Source: Leptotrichia shahii (lineage in GTDB: Bacteria > Fusobacteriota > Fusobacteriia > Fusobacteriales > Leptotrichiaceae). From it: a stretch of DNA of 64,000 nucleotides. Positions 9,187 to 18,696 of the stretch are shown here, piece by piece (the first letter of the stretch is position 1; every line of letters starts with the position of its first letter). The DNA lies in assembly GCF_008327825.1 (NCBI RefSeq), contig NZ_AP019827.1, forward strand, positions 1,674,001-1,738,000, in the 5' to 3' direction. A program made the translations under genes and the position numbers. The notes below the pieces were generated by a model. That model did no database searches, was not told where the DNA came from, and saw nothing but the letters and a program-made list of their open reading frames with translations.

Positions 9187-10392
9187 ATGAAAAATATTTT
9201 AGTAGGAGTTACAGGAGGAATTGCGGCATATAAATCGGCTGGGATTGTATCGCATTTGAAAAAGAAAGGATATAATGTGAAAGTTGTGATGACTGAAAAT
9301 GCTACGAAAATCATTGGACCTTTGACTCTTGAAACTTTATCAAGAAATAGGATTTATGTGGATATGTGGGACAGCAATCCGCATTATGAGGTGGAGCATA
9401 TTTCACTTGCGGATTGGGCGAATATAGTTTTGATTGCACCTGCGACTTATAATATAATTGGAAAAGTGGCAAACGGGATTGCAGACGATATGCCTACGAC
9501 GATTCTTGCTGCTGTTTCGGTAAGAAAGCCAGTATTTTTTGCTTTGGCGATGAATGTAAATATGTATGAAAATCCGATTTTAAAAGAGAATATTGATAAG
9601 CTAAAATCTTTTGGATACAGGTTTATTGATGCAGAAGAAGGATTACTTGCCTGTAATTATAGTGCGAAGGGCAGAATGAGCGAGCCAGAGGATATTGTCG
9701 ATGAAATAGAAAGATACAGTATTTTTTCAAAAATAGAAAATTTTGATACTGCACTAAAAGGTAAAAAAATTCTTATAACAAGCGGGCGAACAAAGGAAAA
9801 TATTGATCCTGTCAGATATTTGTCAAATAATTCAAGTGGGAAAATGGGATATTCACTTGCTCAGGCGGCGGCTGATCTGGGAGCAGAAGTAACGTTAATT
9901 AGCGGGCCTACGGATTTGAAAGTTCCAAATGGGCTTAAAAATTTTATTTCTGTGGAATCGGCGTTGGAAATGTATGAGAAAGTGGATGAGTATTTTAAAA
10001 ATACTGACATTTTCATAGCTTGTGCAGCAGTTGCAGATTACAGACCAAAGGAATATAAAAATGAAAAAATAAAGAAATCTGACTCAAATCTTGTTATAGA
10101 ATTGATTAGAAATCCTGATATTTTGCTAGAGATGAGTAAGAAGAAGGAAAAACAACTATTGGTTGGATTTGCCGCAGAAACTAATGATATAAAGGAAAAT
10201 GCCTTAAAAAAGCTGGAAAAGAAAAATTTGGATATTATAGTGGCAAATAATGCGTCTGTAATGGGCAGCGATGAAAATGTGATTGAGATTATTAAAAAAG
10301 ATAGGACTTCGGTGGAAATTAGTCAGAAAAGCAAGATTGAATTGGCTTATGATATTTTGAATGAAGTTATTTTTGAGTTGAAAAAGAGATAA
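9187..10392 (+). CDS. coaBC: Bifunctional phosphopantothenoylcysteine decarboxylase / phosphopantothenate-cysteine ligase
   Basis: Two consecutive CoA-biosynthesis steps from 4'-phosphopantothenate, 401 residues. The N-terminal flavin-dependent CoaC half starts LVGVTGGIAAYKS and has the catalytic-histidine region VEHISLADWAN, AMNVNMYENP and ACNYSAKGRM. The C-terminal CoaB half starts near 190 with ILITSGRTKENIDPVRYLSN and NSSGKMG (nucleotide site) and contains FIACAAVADYRPKE. Upstream neighbour cysS uses the same amino acid, cysteine. SD AAAGAGGGAAAAA. Confidence 0.97.
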   Translation: MKNILVGVTGGIAAYKSAGIVSHLKKKGYNVKVVMTENATKIIGPLTLETLSRNRIYVDMWDSNPHYEVEHISLADWANIVLIAPATYNIIGKVANGIADDMPTTILAAVSVRKPVFFALAMNVNMYENPILKENIDKLKSFGYRFIDAEEGLLACNYSAKGRMSEPEDIVDEIERYSIFSKIENFDTALKGKKILITSGRTKENIDPVRYLSNNSSGKMGYSLAQAAADLGAEVTLISGPTDLKVPNGLKNFISVESALEMYEKVDEYFKNTDIFIACAAVADYRPKEYKNEKIKKSDSNLVIELIRNPDILLEMSKKKEKQLLVGFAAETNDIKENALKKLEKKNLDIIVANNASVMGSDENVIEIIKKDRTSVEISQKSKIELAYDILNEVIFELKKR

Positions 10393-10460
10393 AGTTTTTT
10401 GAAATTATGGATGTGTAGATTTTTATAAGTTCATTGATTTTGTAAAAGGGAGAATAAATT

Positions 10461-10694
10461 ATGAAATCTGAAAAACAAAAGATAAAAAAAGTGTACATGT
10501 TGTATCATAGAGATGAAAAGGATGACGATAAATTAATAGGATTTTTTTCAACAAAGGAAAAGGCATTGGAAATTGTTGATAAATGGAAAGAAATGAAAGG
10601 TTTTAGGGATTTTCCTGAAGGATTTAAAATTAGAACCATGATAATTGGGAAAAATTACTACACAAAAGGGTTTAAATCTAAAAGCCTTAAATAA
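10461..10694 (+). CDS. Small DUF7336-like protein
   Basis: A 77-residue basic protein with no signal peptide. The segment KLIGFFSTKEKALEIVDKWK followed by MKGFRDFPEGFKI matches the pattern I associate with DUF7336 (short alpha/beta domain with ‘lIG.yss.e.A...i...k..pGF.d.p.gF.I’). Function unknown. SD AAAGGGAG. Followed 12 nt later by a protein carrying two diverged copies of the same fold, so this is a three-domain series of related sequence. Family assignment from memory of the pattern, not from a search. Confidence 0.6.
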   Translation: MKSEKQKIKKVYMLYHRDEKDDDKLIGFFSTKEKALEIVDKWKEMKGFRDFPEGFKIRTMIIGKNYYTKGFKSKSLK

Positions 10695-10706
10695 TTAGGA
10701 GAAACT

Positions 10707-11177
10707 ATGGAAATATGGATTTTATCACATGGATATGATTATGGAGATGTCTATGATAAGTATAAGTGGAATGAAGAAGCAAGGTTTTTAGGTGCCTATT
10801 ATTCAAGGGAAGAAGGATTGAAGGCACTGGAAAAATATAAAAAAATCAAAGGATTTTGTTCACATTTGGATGGGTTCTGGCTAGAAAAGCATCATTTGGA
10901 TAAATATGCTGGATGGGAAGGTGGTTATGTTACTTATTATAAAGAAGATGAGGTAAAGATTGATAATTCAAAAAATCAAAAATTATATGTACTTTCTCAT
11001 TTTTATTATACTGGTAAAGATAAAATAAAAGAAAAACATCGAATTTTATCAGTATGTTTGTCAAAATTAGAAGCTAGGAAGAAAATAAAGGAATATCAGA
11101 AAATAGAAGGATTTTCTTCACATATTTCTAATTTTTACATTGAAGAATATATTTTAGATGAAGAAAAAAATAAATAA
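10707..11177 (+). CDS. Tandem DUF7336-like two-domain protein
   Basis: A 156-residue soluble protein. Residues 1-75 and 92-156 are internal repeats: each begins with a hydrophobic strand (IWILSH / LYVLSH), has a charged helix, and then the motif KIKGFCSHLDGF / KIEGFSSHISNF and a final E-rich strand (LEKHHLD / IEEYILD). The preceding 77-residue protein shares this layout, so gene and domain duplication are both visible. SD TAGGAGAAACT. No enzyme motif. Function unknown; small soluble domains of this sort sometimes act as immunity or adaptor proteins, but nothing here shows that. Confidence 0.6.
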   Translation: MEIWILSHGYDYGDVYDKYKWNEEARFLGAYYSREEGLKALEKYKKIKGFCSHLDGFWLEKHHLDKYAGWEGGYVTYYKEDEVKIDNSKNQKLYVLSHFYYTGKDKIKEKHRILSVCLSKLEARKKIKEYQKIEGFSSHISNFYIEEYILDEEKNK

Positions 11178-11215
11178 AAGAAGGAGAAGCTATACAAATT
11201 TAGCGAATTAATGTT

Positions 11216-12163
11216 ATGGATAATGAAAAGAAAAATGTAAATAGAGTTTTGAATGAAAAAAAAGAAAATTTGGAAAACAAAAATTCAAAATCTAGAAAAA
11301 AAATAGGAATAATTTTGGGAATAACGGCTTTATTGATTTTAGGAATTATAATTTTGGGGATGATATTTGGTAGAAAAAATATTAATTTTAGAAATATTGC
11401 AACTGAAGATGAAGATGACAAAATTTTTAGAATTAATCCAGTAAAAAATCCACAAGTTACGTATTACAATTTTCGTGGAGAAGTTTATCCTGATTGGGCT
11501 AAATTTGGGCTTACTCGAAGTAATGGAGCAAGAGGGCATCAAGGAATTGATATTTTTGCATTGCCTGGAACAGATGTTTATGCGGTTCTGGATGGCAAAA
11601 TTGTGGATATGTATGTGGATAAAACAGGGTATGGATTAAATTTTTATTTGGAAGTTAATCCAAAGGAGCTTGAGAAAATAAAAAGAAAAAATTACAAGCC
11701 TAAAGAAAGTGCAAGAGAATGGGCATACAGCCCAAATTATGACCCTAATACAATGCAAGTAAAATACATTAGATATTGCCATTTAAGCGAAGTAAACGTA
11801 AAAATTGGAGATACGGTAAAAGCTGGACAAGTAATTGCTAAAACAGGAACAACTGGAAATGCAAGTGGTACTCACGCTCCTCATCTCCATTTTGAAATAG
11901 CTTTTGAAATGCGTGGAAAAGGGCTTACAAACAGAGTCGATCCAGAAATGTACTTTAAAATAAAAAATGGAAATCAGATGTCAAGACATGAAATAAAGAT
12001 TCAAACTGAAGCAGCTAGAACAGAATGGTTTGAACCAAAAGGGTATGATATTGGATTTAGAAATAAAAGTATATTTTTAGAAAAAAAAGATGATTTACAT
12101 AAAAAAGAAAAAATAATAAACAATTCTAAAAAAATGAATTTAAAAAAGGTGGGAAAAAAATAA
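11216..12163 (+). CDS. Membrane-anchored M23 (LytM-type) peptidase
   Basis: Peptidoglycan-active zinc metallopeptidase of 315 residues. A basic N-terminus is followed by one membrane segment (about 28-50, IGIILGITALLILGIIILGM). Zinc and catalytic signatures of the LytM fold are visible: HQGIDIF near residue 107 (H and D ligands) and HAPHLHFE near 220 (HxH), with TGTTGNASGTHAPHLHFE as in active enzymes, so it is probably catalytic rather than a NlpD-like activator. Lysine-rich C-terminal tail. The start is not certain: the SD AAGGAG lies about 28 nt upstream of ATG 11216. Convergent with aroC, sharing a terminator. Confidence 0.88.
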   Translation: MDNEKKNVNRVLNEKKENLENKNSKSRKKIGIILGITALLILGIIILGMIFGRKNINFRNIATEDEDDKIFRINPVKNPQVTYYNFRGEVYPDWAKFGLTRSNGARGHQGIDIFALPGTDVYAVLDGKIVDMYVDKTGYGLNFYLEVNPKELEKIKRKNYKPKESAREWAYSPNYDPNTMQVKYIRYCHLSEVNVKIGDTVKAGQVIAKTGTTGNASGTHAPHLHFEIAFEMRGKGLTNRVDPEMYFKIKNGNQMSRHEIKIQTEAARTEWFEPKGYDIGFRNKSIFLEKKDDLHKKEKIINNSKKMNLKKVGKK

Positions 12164-12171
12164 AATAAAAA

Positions 12172-12195
12172 GCAAGGGACATTCAAATCTCTTGC
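12172..12195. terminator. Bidirectional terminator between M23 peptidase and aroC
   Basis: GCAAGGGA-cattcaaa-TCTCTTGC stem of 8 pairs, T-rich on the plus side and A-rich on the left (T-rich for the minus strand), between two convergent genes. Confidence 0.65.
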
Positions 12196-12215
12196 TTATT
12201 TATTACATTTTTTAT

Positions 12216-13313
12216 TTACAAAAAACGTTTCTTAGCTTCCAAAACTCTATCCAAAATTACAATCGCCGTAGTCGCCTCCAGTACTGGCACTGCTCTTGGC
12301 ACTATTATTGGATCATGTCTTCCATGAACTTCTAAAATATCATTTTGCTTTGTTTCAAGATTCACAGTTTTTTGTGCTTTTTCGATTGAAGCCGTCGGTT
12401 TTATTGCCACTTTAAATGAAATTGGCATTCCAGTCGTTATTCCACCTATAATTCCACCATTATTATTTGTAAATGATTTTATTTCTCCATTTTCATCAAA
12501 ATACATCTCATCATTAGCTTCATACCCTGTCATTTCTGTAATTCCAAAGCCTGCTCCAAATTCTATTCCCTTTGTAGCCGGCACCGAGAAAATCATTCTC
12601 GAAAGCTCGCTTTCCATGGATTCAAAATATGGATCTCCTATTCCCGCAGGAAGTCCTGTAACCATAAGTTCCACAATTCCACCAAGCGAATTCTTTTCTT
12701 CCCTAGTTTTTTCCACAGTCTTTTCAATTTTTTCCACAATTTCCTCATTCAAGACAGGTAAAGTCATATTTCTGAGTTTATTAATATTTTCTTCTGTAAT
12801 ATCGCTTTCCACAAAATCTCTATCTTCAATATCTTTCACTGATTTAATGTGAGCTGCAATTAAAATTCCTTGCTCTTTCAAAATCTGTTTTGCAATCGCT
12901 CCAGCAAATACCAATGAAGCCGTTATTCTCCCAGAAAAATGTCCACTTCCACGAATATCATTAAATCCGTTATATCTGTTAAATCCGCTCCAGTCTGCAT
13001 GTCCTGGTCTTGGCTTTCTTTTTAATTCGCTGTAATCCTTTGAACGCTGATTTGAATTTCTGATAATCATCGCAAGTGGCGTTCCAGTCGTTTTTCCATC
13101 AAAAAATCCACTCAAAATCTCAAATTCATCCTTTTCCACTCTAGGTGTTGTCAATTTCGATCTTCCAGGTGCTCTTCTTCTCATTTCCTGCGAGATAAAT
13201 TCCAAATCCAGCTCTGTTCCTGCTGGAATTCCGTCAATATTTACGCCCAACGCATTTCCATGTGATTCCCCAAAAATTGAAATTTTATAGTTTTTCCCAA
13301 AATTTGCTGCCAT
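12216..13313 (-). CDS. aroC: Chorismate synthase
   Basis: Last common step of the shikimate pathway: converts 5-enolpyruvylshikimate-3-phosphate to chorismate with reduced FMN. 365 residues, normal length. Start MAANFGKNYKISIFGESHGN holds the GESHG signature; RRRAPGRSKLTTPRVEKDE, GHADWSGFNRY, RGSGHFSGRITA and the C-terminal HGRHDPIIVPRAVPVLEA signature are all present. SD GGAG, ATG at 13311-13313. It is the most promoter-distal gene of the minus-strand aromatic block. Confidence 0.98.
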   Translation of the reverse strand: MAANFGKNYKISIFGESHGNALGVNIDGIPAGTELDLEFISQEMRRRAPGRSKLTTPRVEKDEFEILSGFFDGKTTGTPLAMIIRNSNQRSKDYSELKRKPRPGHADWSGFNRYNGFNDIRGSGHFSGRITASLVFAGAIAKQILKEQGILIAAHIKSVKDIEDRDFVESDITEENINKLRNMTLPVLNEEIVEKIEKTVEKTREEKNSLGGIVELMVTGLPAGIGDPYFESMESELSRMIFSVPATKGIEFGAGFGITEMTGYEANDEMYFDENGEIKSFTNNNGGIIGGITTGMPISFKVAIKPTASIEKAQKTVNLETKQNDILEVHGRHDPIIVPRAVPVLEATTAIVILDRVLEAKKRFL

Positions 13314-13487
13314 TTTCTCACTCCTTCTATTTTATGAAAATTATAACAAAAAATAATTTTTATCTTTTATCAATTTTTCTTTATATATTTTTAAAAAATT
13401 TCATAATACTTTAAAAATTTAATTTTTTACTTTATACCCTTTTTTAACAATGTTAATTTCTATTTACAACTTTTAAAATTAAAAATT

Positions 13488-15434
13488 CTATTTTTCAGAT
13501 TTTATTAAATCATTATAATTTTTAACTTTTGTTTTTTCTTCTTTTGAAAGTAAATTATATAATTTACGAACCATTTCCACGTATGATTTTTTCGTATATT
13601 TTTCGCCAGTTCTCTTATTCAATACTATTTTTTCAGCATTTGGAATATCACTTATCAATTTACTCACAATAACATAAGGCTTCCAATCTTCTGTGTAAAT
13701 ATCACTTTTTCCATTAGGCGTATATTGAGCTGTGTTCAATTCAGCAGTCCCAGATCCTTTTTTAATATTTCCATCTTTATCACGACCAAGCCATTTATTT
13801 TTTAACTGTTCCACTTTTCCACGAGCTTGAGCAGTTTCCCGTCTTTGCTCAAATAACCACTCAAAAGGATAATCTATTTGATATCCGTATTTCCAAGTCG
13901 ACATGTGCGATCCCTTGATAAATTCTCCCCAGTTAATTCCAGTACCTGGTTTTGTATTATCATGAGTTGTCATTTTTCTATCAATTTTATTTTGCTCTTC
14001 AATTGAAAGATAAGGGTCCCATTCATCATGAGCAATTTCAACTCCTGCAGCCTTAAAATATTCCTGAATCGTTTTCCACAAACTTGTTGCCATCAAATCA
14101 TCCGCAGCTGTATGAACAAGTACATTGTCGTCTGAAATCATGTAATACCAGTTCTGATAGTTCTTTTTATCGAGTCCAAATCCATTAAAGCTGATTGGGT
14201 CATTTTCTGGAGAACGTGCCGGCGCACCATTATTCTGAAAGTCTTTATTATAGTTATTAGACCATTGAGAACCTAAAATTGCTACACCTGCAAAAAAATT
14301 ATCTCTTTGTGCCGCCATATCTAAAAGAAGCATACCACCCATAGATTGACCTGTTCCATAAATACGGCTTTCATTAATATATCCCCTGTATTCTGCCAAA
14401 ACTGAATCTAATAACTCCCAAATTGCTGTATTCGCTTCACTTGAAGAAACAACATCATTTGTAGAACGTCGACTTTCCTCAACTTGTGGAACAATAATTA
14501 TTGCAGGATTTTTATCCTGTATCTCTTTACTTGCCGCTTTTACCGCCGCTTTTGAAGAAGTAAGCGAAGCCATTGGATCAGTATCATTTGCTCCTGCATG
14601 TTCCATATGCAGAACAACCGAAATATTTCCTTTATTTTTTTCTAAAACTTCTTTATTTGGAACATAAATTGCATAAGGCATTTCAAAATCCTCATATTTT
14701 CCAGTATATTCACTATATGCCTTAGTAGCTTTAAATCCTCCATTTCCAATATAATGTATTTTCCATCCGCTATTTTTGTCAAATTCCGGCAAGATAATTT
14801 TGTTTTTATCTGCTGTAATTATTGTTTTTGTAACAGTTTCTCCTGTTGGTCTTGTCTGTGTTTCTTCTGATAAAGTATAATTTGAAACTTCTTTTGTTCC
14901 CGCAGTAATTTTTCCATTTTTCCCAGTAATTTCACCAATCTGTTTCACACCGGCCATCATTGTACTCGTATAGGATAAATTCTGTCCCATGAGCATATAT
15001 GCTGTATTCACTTCAATAATAACATATTTTCCTTCCTTCGTTCCACCATTTTTAGAAATTTCCGGATTATCATTGACATAAATCCTCGTAATTTGTCCTT
15101 CATTTCCTTTTATACTATCTTTATCAATTTCTATCGTTTTCTCAAAACCATCTTTTTTCTCACTATAAATCGCATAATCTGTAATTTCATAATCATTTTT
15201 ATCTACAGAACTCGCCTTAATATCTTGATTATATTCAACAATAATTGCTGAAGTTTTTGCCCCTTCCAAATCAACAAATCCATAGGATTTTACACCAACA
15301 ATAGCGTTATCAGCTGAAATTGATTTTACTATTTTACTTGTAGTTTTTGCAACAGAAATCGTACTAAACCCCATTCCTACTAAAAATAAAGCTATCATTC
15401 CAAAATATAGTTTCTTTTTACAATTTAATTTCAT
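13488..15434 (-). CDS. Secreted alpha/beta-hydrolase esterase (PHB-depolymerase/feruloyl-esterase-like)
   Basis: About 648 residues with an N-terminal signal peptide (KKKLYFGMIALFLVGMGFST). I take the start at Met 15432-15434, because GAAGGAA lies 7 nt upstream; an in-frame ATG at 15449 has no SD. Residues ~50-260 look like a beta-rich N-terminal domain; the catalytic part has the nucleophile elbow GTGQSMGG (Ser near 365), IIVPQVEESRR and a late His region (THDN / GSHMSTW). Substrate unknown: the layout resembles secreted poly-hydroxyalkanoate or feruloyl esterase-type proteins. Not related to aromatic synthesis, though it sits between aroC and pepE. Family call good, substrate open. Confidence 0.72.
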   Translation of the reverse strand: MKLNCKKKLYFGMIALFLVGMGFSTISVAKTTSKIVKSISADNAIVGVKSYGFVDLEGAKTSAIIVEYNQDIKASSVDKNDYEITDYAIYSEKKDGFEKTIEIDKDSIKGNEGQITRIYVNDNPEISKNGGTKEGKYVIIEVNTAYMLMGQNLSYTSTMMAGVKQIGEITGKNGKITAGTKEVSNYTLSEETQTRPTGETVTKTIITADKNKIILPEFDKNSGWKIHYIGNGGFKATKAYSEYTGKYEDFEMPYAIYVPNKEVLEKNKGNISVVLHMEHAGANDTDPMASLTSSKAAVKAASKEIQDKNPAIIIVPQVEESRRSTNDVVSSSEANTAIWELLDSVLAEYRGYINESRIYGTGQSMGGMLLLDMAAQRDNFFAGVAILGSQWSNNYNKDFQNNGAPARSPENDPISFNGFGLDKKNYQNWYYMISDDNVLVHTAADDLMATSLWKTIQEYFKAAGVEIAHDEWDPYLSIEEQNKIDRKMTTHDNTKPGTGINWGEFIKGSHMSTWKYGYQIDYPFEWLFEQRRETAQARGKVEQLKNKWLGRDKDGNIKKGSGTAELNTAQYTPNGKSDIYTEDWKPYVIVSKLISDIPNAEKIVLNKRTGEKYTKKSYVEMVRKLYNLLSKEEKTKVKNYNDLIKSEK

Positions 15435-15473
15435 AAAGTTTTCCTTCATTTATCATAATATTTTCCCACATTT

Positions 15474-16094
15474 TTATTTATCATCATTTTTTACAACAAA
15501 ATCTTTTCCATTTACAAAAACTGCCTCACTATTGCTTATTGGAAGTAAATTTAATTTACTTTCATAAATTTTTATAGTTTCTTTTGTACTTTCGACAAAT
15601 GGAAATTCATTATTATGTGGCAAAATATAAAAATCTGTAATATTCATTGCTTCATAATTATCCAAATCAGGAGCAATATCCTTATTATCCATTATCTGAT
15701 TGTATTCTATATTTTTAGAAGTAATAATCGCCCCAGCCGATTCTCCTATATAAAGCATTCCATTTGAAATTTTGTCTTTGATAGTATCTAAAATTTTTTT
15801 ACGTTTTAGTTCCTGCAATAGATAAAATGTATTTCCACCTGATACATACAAAATTTTTGTATTCTTTAATATATTTTCTATTTTTTGTTTTTCTGTTTTT
15901 GAAATATCTAAAATATTTATTGAAAATCCCAATTTCAAAAATGCCTGCTTAGCTTCGTCTACATATCCTTTATAATCTTCAGTGTTTGAAGCAGTCGGAA
16001 CAAACGTAATTTCTTTTTCTGGTACATCTTTTAAAAATTCTTTCGCTAAATTTTTCGTTCCTGCTAAATATGATGTCAAAAATAATTTACTCAT
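15474..16094 (-). CDS. Peptidase E-like S51 protein (type 1 glutamine amidotransferase fold)
   Basis: 206 residues. Motifs: ILYVSGGNTFYLLQEL near 95 and the nucleophile elbow YIGESAGAI near 115 (Ser), with the late LPHNNEFPF histidine segment, as in S51 peptidases that cleave Asp-X dipeptides (PepE) or cyanophycin products. No signal peptide, so cytoplasmic. SD AAAGGAATTTAT. It follows the aroA transcript on the same strand and ends 40 nt before the esterase. Assignment to S51 is sound; the exact dipeptide substrate is not shown. Confidence 0.82.
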   Translation of the reverse strand: MSKLFLTSYLAGTKNLAKEFLKDVPEKEITFVPTASNTEDYKGYVDEAKQAFLKLGFSINILDISKTEKQKIENILKNTKILYVSGGNTFYLLQELKRKKILDTIKDKISNGMLYIGESAGAIITSKNIEYNQIMDNKDIAPDLDNYEAMNITDFYILPHNNEFPFVESTKETIKIYESKLNLLPISNSEAVFVNGKDFVVKNDDK

Positions 16095-16254
16095 ATAAAT
16101 TCCTTTCCTAACGGTCTCAACAAAATTTAATTAAATTTTACATCCGCATATTCTATTAATTTTCTATCTCATTAAAAAAATTTTTATTTTAGATTTTACC
16201 ATTTTTAACTTATTTATCTATTATAAATAAACTTTATCTTTCTAAAAAATCTTT

Positions 16255-17547
16255 TTAGCAATCTTTCTCTATTTCTCCACCCATTTTTACAAAATCATCC
16301 CAGAAATGCGGATAAGATTTTCTAACACTCTCAGCTTCTTCCAAAATGATCTCTTTTTCACATCGAGATGATGCAACTGCCAAAGACATTGCAATTCTAT
16401 GATCATTCCAAGCACTCACCGTAACTCCGCCTGCAAATCCCTCTACACCTTGAATAATTAAACTGTCCCCTTCCTCAGCCACATTCGCTCTAAGTTTATT
16501 CAGTTCAGTCTTTATTGAAGTTATTCTATCTGATTCCTTTATTCTAAGTCTTTCCCCATTAATAATCCTAGTTTCCCCTTCGCTCAAGGCAGCCAACACA
16601 GTCAAAATTGGTGCAATATCAGGACATTGTGAAATATCAATCACAGTTCCTTTTGTTTTAGATGGTTTCACAATCACATAATCATCAAAAATCTCAAGAT
16701 TTGCCCCCATTCTTTGAACAATTTCTATTATTTCCCTGTCGCCCTGCAGCGAGTTCTTATTCACATGCAGGCATTTCACTTCATTATCCTTATTTGCAGA
16801 AATTATTCCAGCCACAATCCAGAACGCCACTTGCGAATAATCCCCCTCAACAGTATAATCAAACGGCTTATAAATCTGATTTCCCTTTATATCGAAACTC
16901 TTATAGTCATTGTTCACAATCTCAATTCCTGCCAGTTTCAATATTTCCAATGTCAAATCAATATATCCCTTAGATTCCAAATTCTTATTAATAGTCAGCT
17001 TTGAATCCCCGTCCAATAGTGGCAAGGCATATAAAAATCCAGTAATAAACTGTGAACTTATATTCCCGTCAATTTCATAATTTCCTGCCTTCAATTTTCC
17101 ATTTACTGTAAGCGGTAATTTTCCATTCTCATTTTTATAAAAGATTCCCTGCTTATCAAAAATCCTATAATACGATTCAAGCGGTCTGTCCACCAGTTTT
17201 CCTTTTCCATCGAAAATCAGTTCATTTTCACTTGTAATCCCGATCGGTATCAAAAACCTGATTGTAGATCCCGATTCATTACATTGTACATATTTATCTT
17301 TTGGAACAACTTTTCCGCCATTTCCAATAATTTCAAGAGAACTTTCCTCTCGATTGATTTTTGCTCCCCAGTTTTCCATAATATCCGTTGTTGTTGTAAT
17401 GTCTACTGAAAACTTCAAATTATCAATCTTTGACCTCTTCCCGCCTTCACCTAATGCAGCTGCAATTACTGCTCTGTGTGAATAACTTTTAGATGGCGGA
17501 ATTTCTATTGTACCGTTTAATACACTTGGTTTTATTTTTATTTTCAT
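16255..17547 (-). CDS. aroA: 3-phosphoshikimate 1-carboxyvinyltransferase (EPSP synthase)
   Basis: Adds enolpyruvyl from PEP to shikimate-3-phosphate. The start at ATG 17545-17547 is favoured because AAAAAGGAG sits 9 nt upstream; a longer frame begins at 17571 without an SD. Seen: IPPSKSYSHRAVIAAAL (PEP-site Lys/Ser), NESGSTIRFLIPI (SGSTIRF), ISSQFITGFLYALP, CPDIAPILTVLAA, RIKESDRI and AWNDHRIAMSLAVAS. Full length. Part of the minus-strand aromatic cluster, preceded by two DUF2262-like genes. Confidence 0.97.
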   Translation of the reverse strand: MKIKIKPSVLNGTIEIPPSKSYSHRAVIAAALGEGGKRSKIDNLKFSVDITTTTDIMENWGAKINREESSLEIIGNGGKVVPKDKYVQCNESGSTIRFLIPIGITSENELIFDGKGKLVDRPLESYYRIFDKQGIFYKNENGKLPLTVNGKLKAGNYEIDGNISSQFITGFLYALPLLDGDSKLTINKNLESKGYIDLTLEILKLAGIEIVNNDYKSFDIKGNQIYKPFDYTVEGDYSQVAFWIVAGIISANKDNEVKCLHVNKNSLQGDREIIEIVQRMGANLEIFDDYVIVKPSKTKGTVIDISQCPDIAPILTVLAALSEGETRIINGERLRIKESDRITSIKTELNKLRANVAEEGDSLIIQGVEGFAGGVTVSAWNDHRIAMSLAVASSRCEKEIILEEAESVRKSYPHFWDDFVKMGGEIEKDC

Positions 17548-17586
17548 AAATTTTTTCTCCTTTTTATTCATTCTACTTTAAAAATT

Positions 17587-18117
17587 TTATCCTACTTCAC
17601 CATCACAATCCAACTCTCCATTAACATTTCCACTTAACATAATAGCATGTCCAAGAAAAAATATGTCATTGTCATAATAAAATGCTGTAAAATCTCCATC
17701 AGCGGTTACCCATAAACCTTGCAAATAAATACAATTTCTAAATACTCTTTCAGGAACTATTTCTCTCTTCAATTCTTCAATTTCTTCCTCTGATAATTCA
17801 ATCTCTGAATTTTCATGAATATTCTCAATAAATTCTTCCAATTCTTCTTCATCGTCAACACAAAGCCAATCCATAACTCCGTCTTTCCCATAATCACTTA
17901 CCAAATCTTTCATTTTTGTGTCCCATTCTTCTTGATTGAGATACATAATTTTAAATTGTTCAATTACTCTTTTAATTTCTTCTACTTTTTTCTCTTCACT
18001 CCAATCACTCTCAATTCCACCATCAAAACTCACACTTATTTTTCTCCCAAGCCACTCAACTTCAGTTTCAAAATTTTTTATTTCTCCAAAAATTTCATCT
18101 TTTATAATATTACTCAC
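17587..18117 (-). CDS. DUF2262-like protein, paralog 1
   Basis: 176-residue acidic cytoplasmic protein. The C-terminal part (WVTADGDFTAFYYDNDIFFLGHAIMLSGNVNGEL) has the pattern I know from DUF2262. Residues 1-60 are almost identical to the neighbour at 18163-18696, including a stretch of about 70 bp identical at DNA level (18037-18107), while the middles have drifted, showing a tandem duplication. Function unknown. Start ATG with GGAGGATTAGT upstream. Lies between aroB and aroA with no link to aromatic synthesis. Confidence 0.6.
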   Translation of the reverse strand: MSNIIKDEIFGEIKNFETEVEWLGRKISVSFDGGIESDWSEEKKVEEIKRVIEQFKIMYLNQEEWDTKMKDLVSDYGKDGVMDWLCVDDEEELEEFIENIHENSEIELSEEEIEELKREIVPERVFRNCIYLQGLWVTADGDFTAFYYDNDIFFLGHAIMLSGNVNGELDCDGEVG

Positions 18118-18162
18118 ACTAATCCTCCATTTTATTATTTTTTTTATTTCATAAAATTAAAA

Positions 18163-18696
18163 TTATCCTATAATATCCGCTTCACCGCTAAATTCCCCAC
18201 TAACATTCCCCATTAAATCAATTCCATGCCCTGCAAAAAATACTTCATCATCATAATAGTACACCGTAAAATCTCCATCAGAAGTTATATGCACCCCTTC
18301 AAGATAAATCCCATTTTTAAAAACTTCTTTTGAAACTTTCTGTTTTTTTAACTCTTCCTTTTCTTTTTCCGTAAATTTAGAATTTGAATTTTTTTCAAGT
18401 ATTTCTATCATTCCATCTATATCTTCCTCATCTACTGAAGAAAACCAATCTTCCGCTAACCAACGCAAATCTTCCACAATTCTATCTCTTATTTTTTCAT
18501 CCCATTCTTTTTGATTAAGATACATAATTTTAAATTGTTCAATTGCCCCTTTAACTTCTTCTACTTTTTTCTCTTCACTCCAATCACGCTCAATTCCATA
18601 ATCAAAATTCACACCTATTTTTCTCCCAAGCCACTCAACTTCAGTTTCAAAATTTTTTATTTCTCCAAAAATTTCATCTTTTATAACATTATTCAT
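18163..18696 (-). CDS. DUF2262-like protein, paralog 2
   Basis: 177 residues, tandem paralog of the preceding gene. Same N-terminus (KDEIFGEIKNFETEVEWLGR) and same C-terminal ‘DGDFTVYYYDDEVFFAGHGI’ block; the central acidic region (DEEDIDGMIEILEKNSN) differs. SD GGAG. Together the pair looks like a small expanding family such as immunity or accessory proteins. That is inference from duplication only; no toxin partner is visible. Confidence 0.6.
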   Translation of the reverse strand: MNNVIKDEIFGEIKNFETEVEWLGRKIGVNFDYGIERDWSEEKKVEEVKGAIEQFKIMYLNQKEWDEKIRDRIVEDLRWLAEDWFSSVDEEDIDGMIEILEKNSNSKFTEKEKEELKKQKVSKEVFKNGIYLEGVHITSDGDFTVYYYDDEVFFAGHGIDLMGNVSGEFSGEADIIG

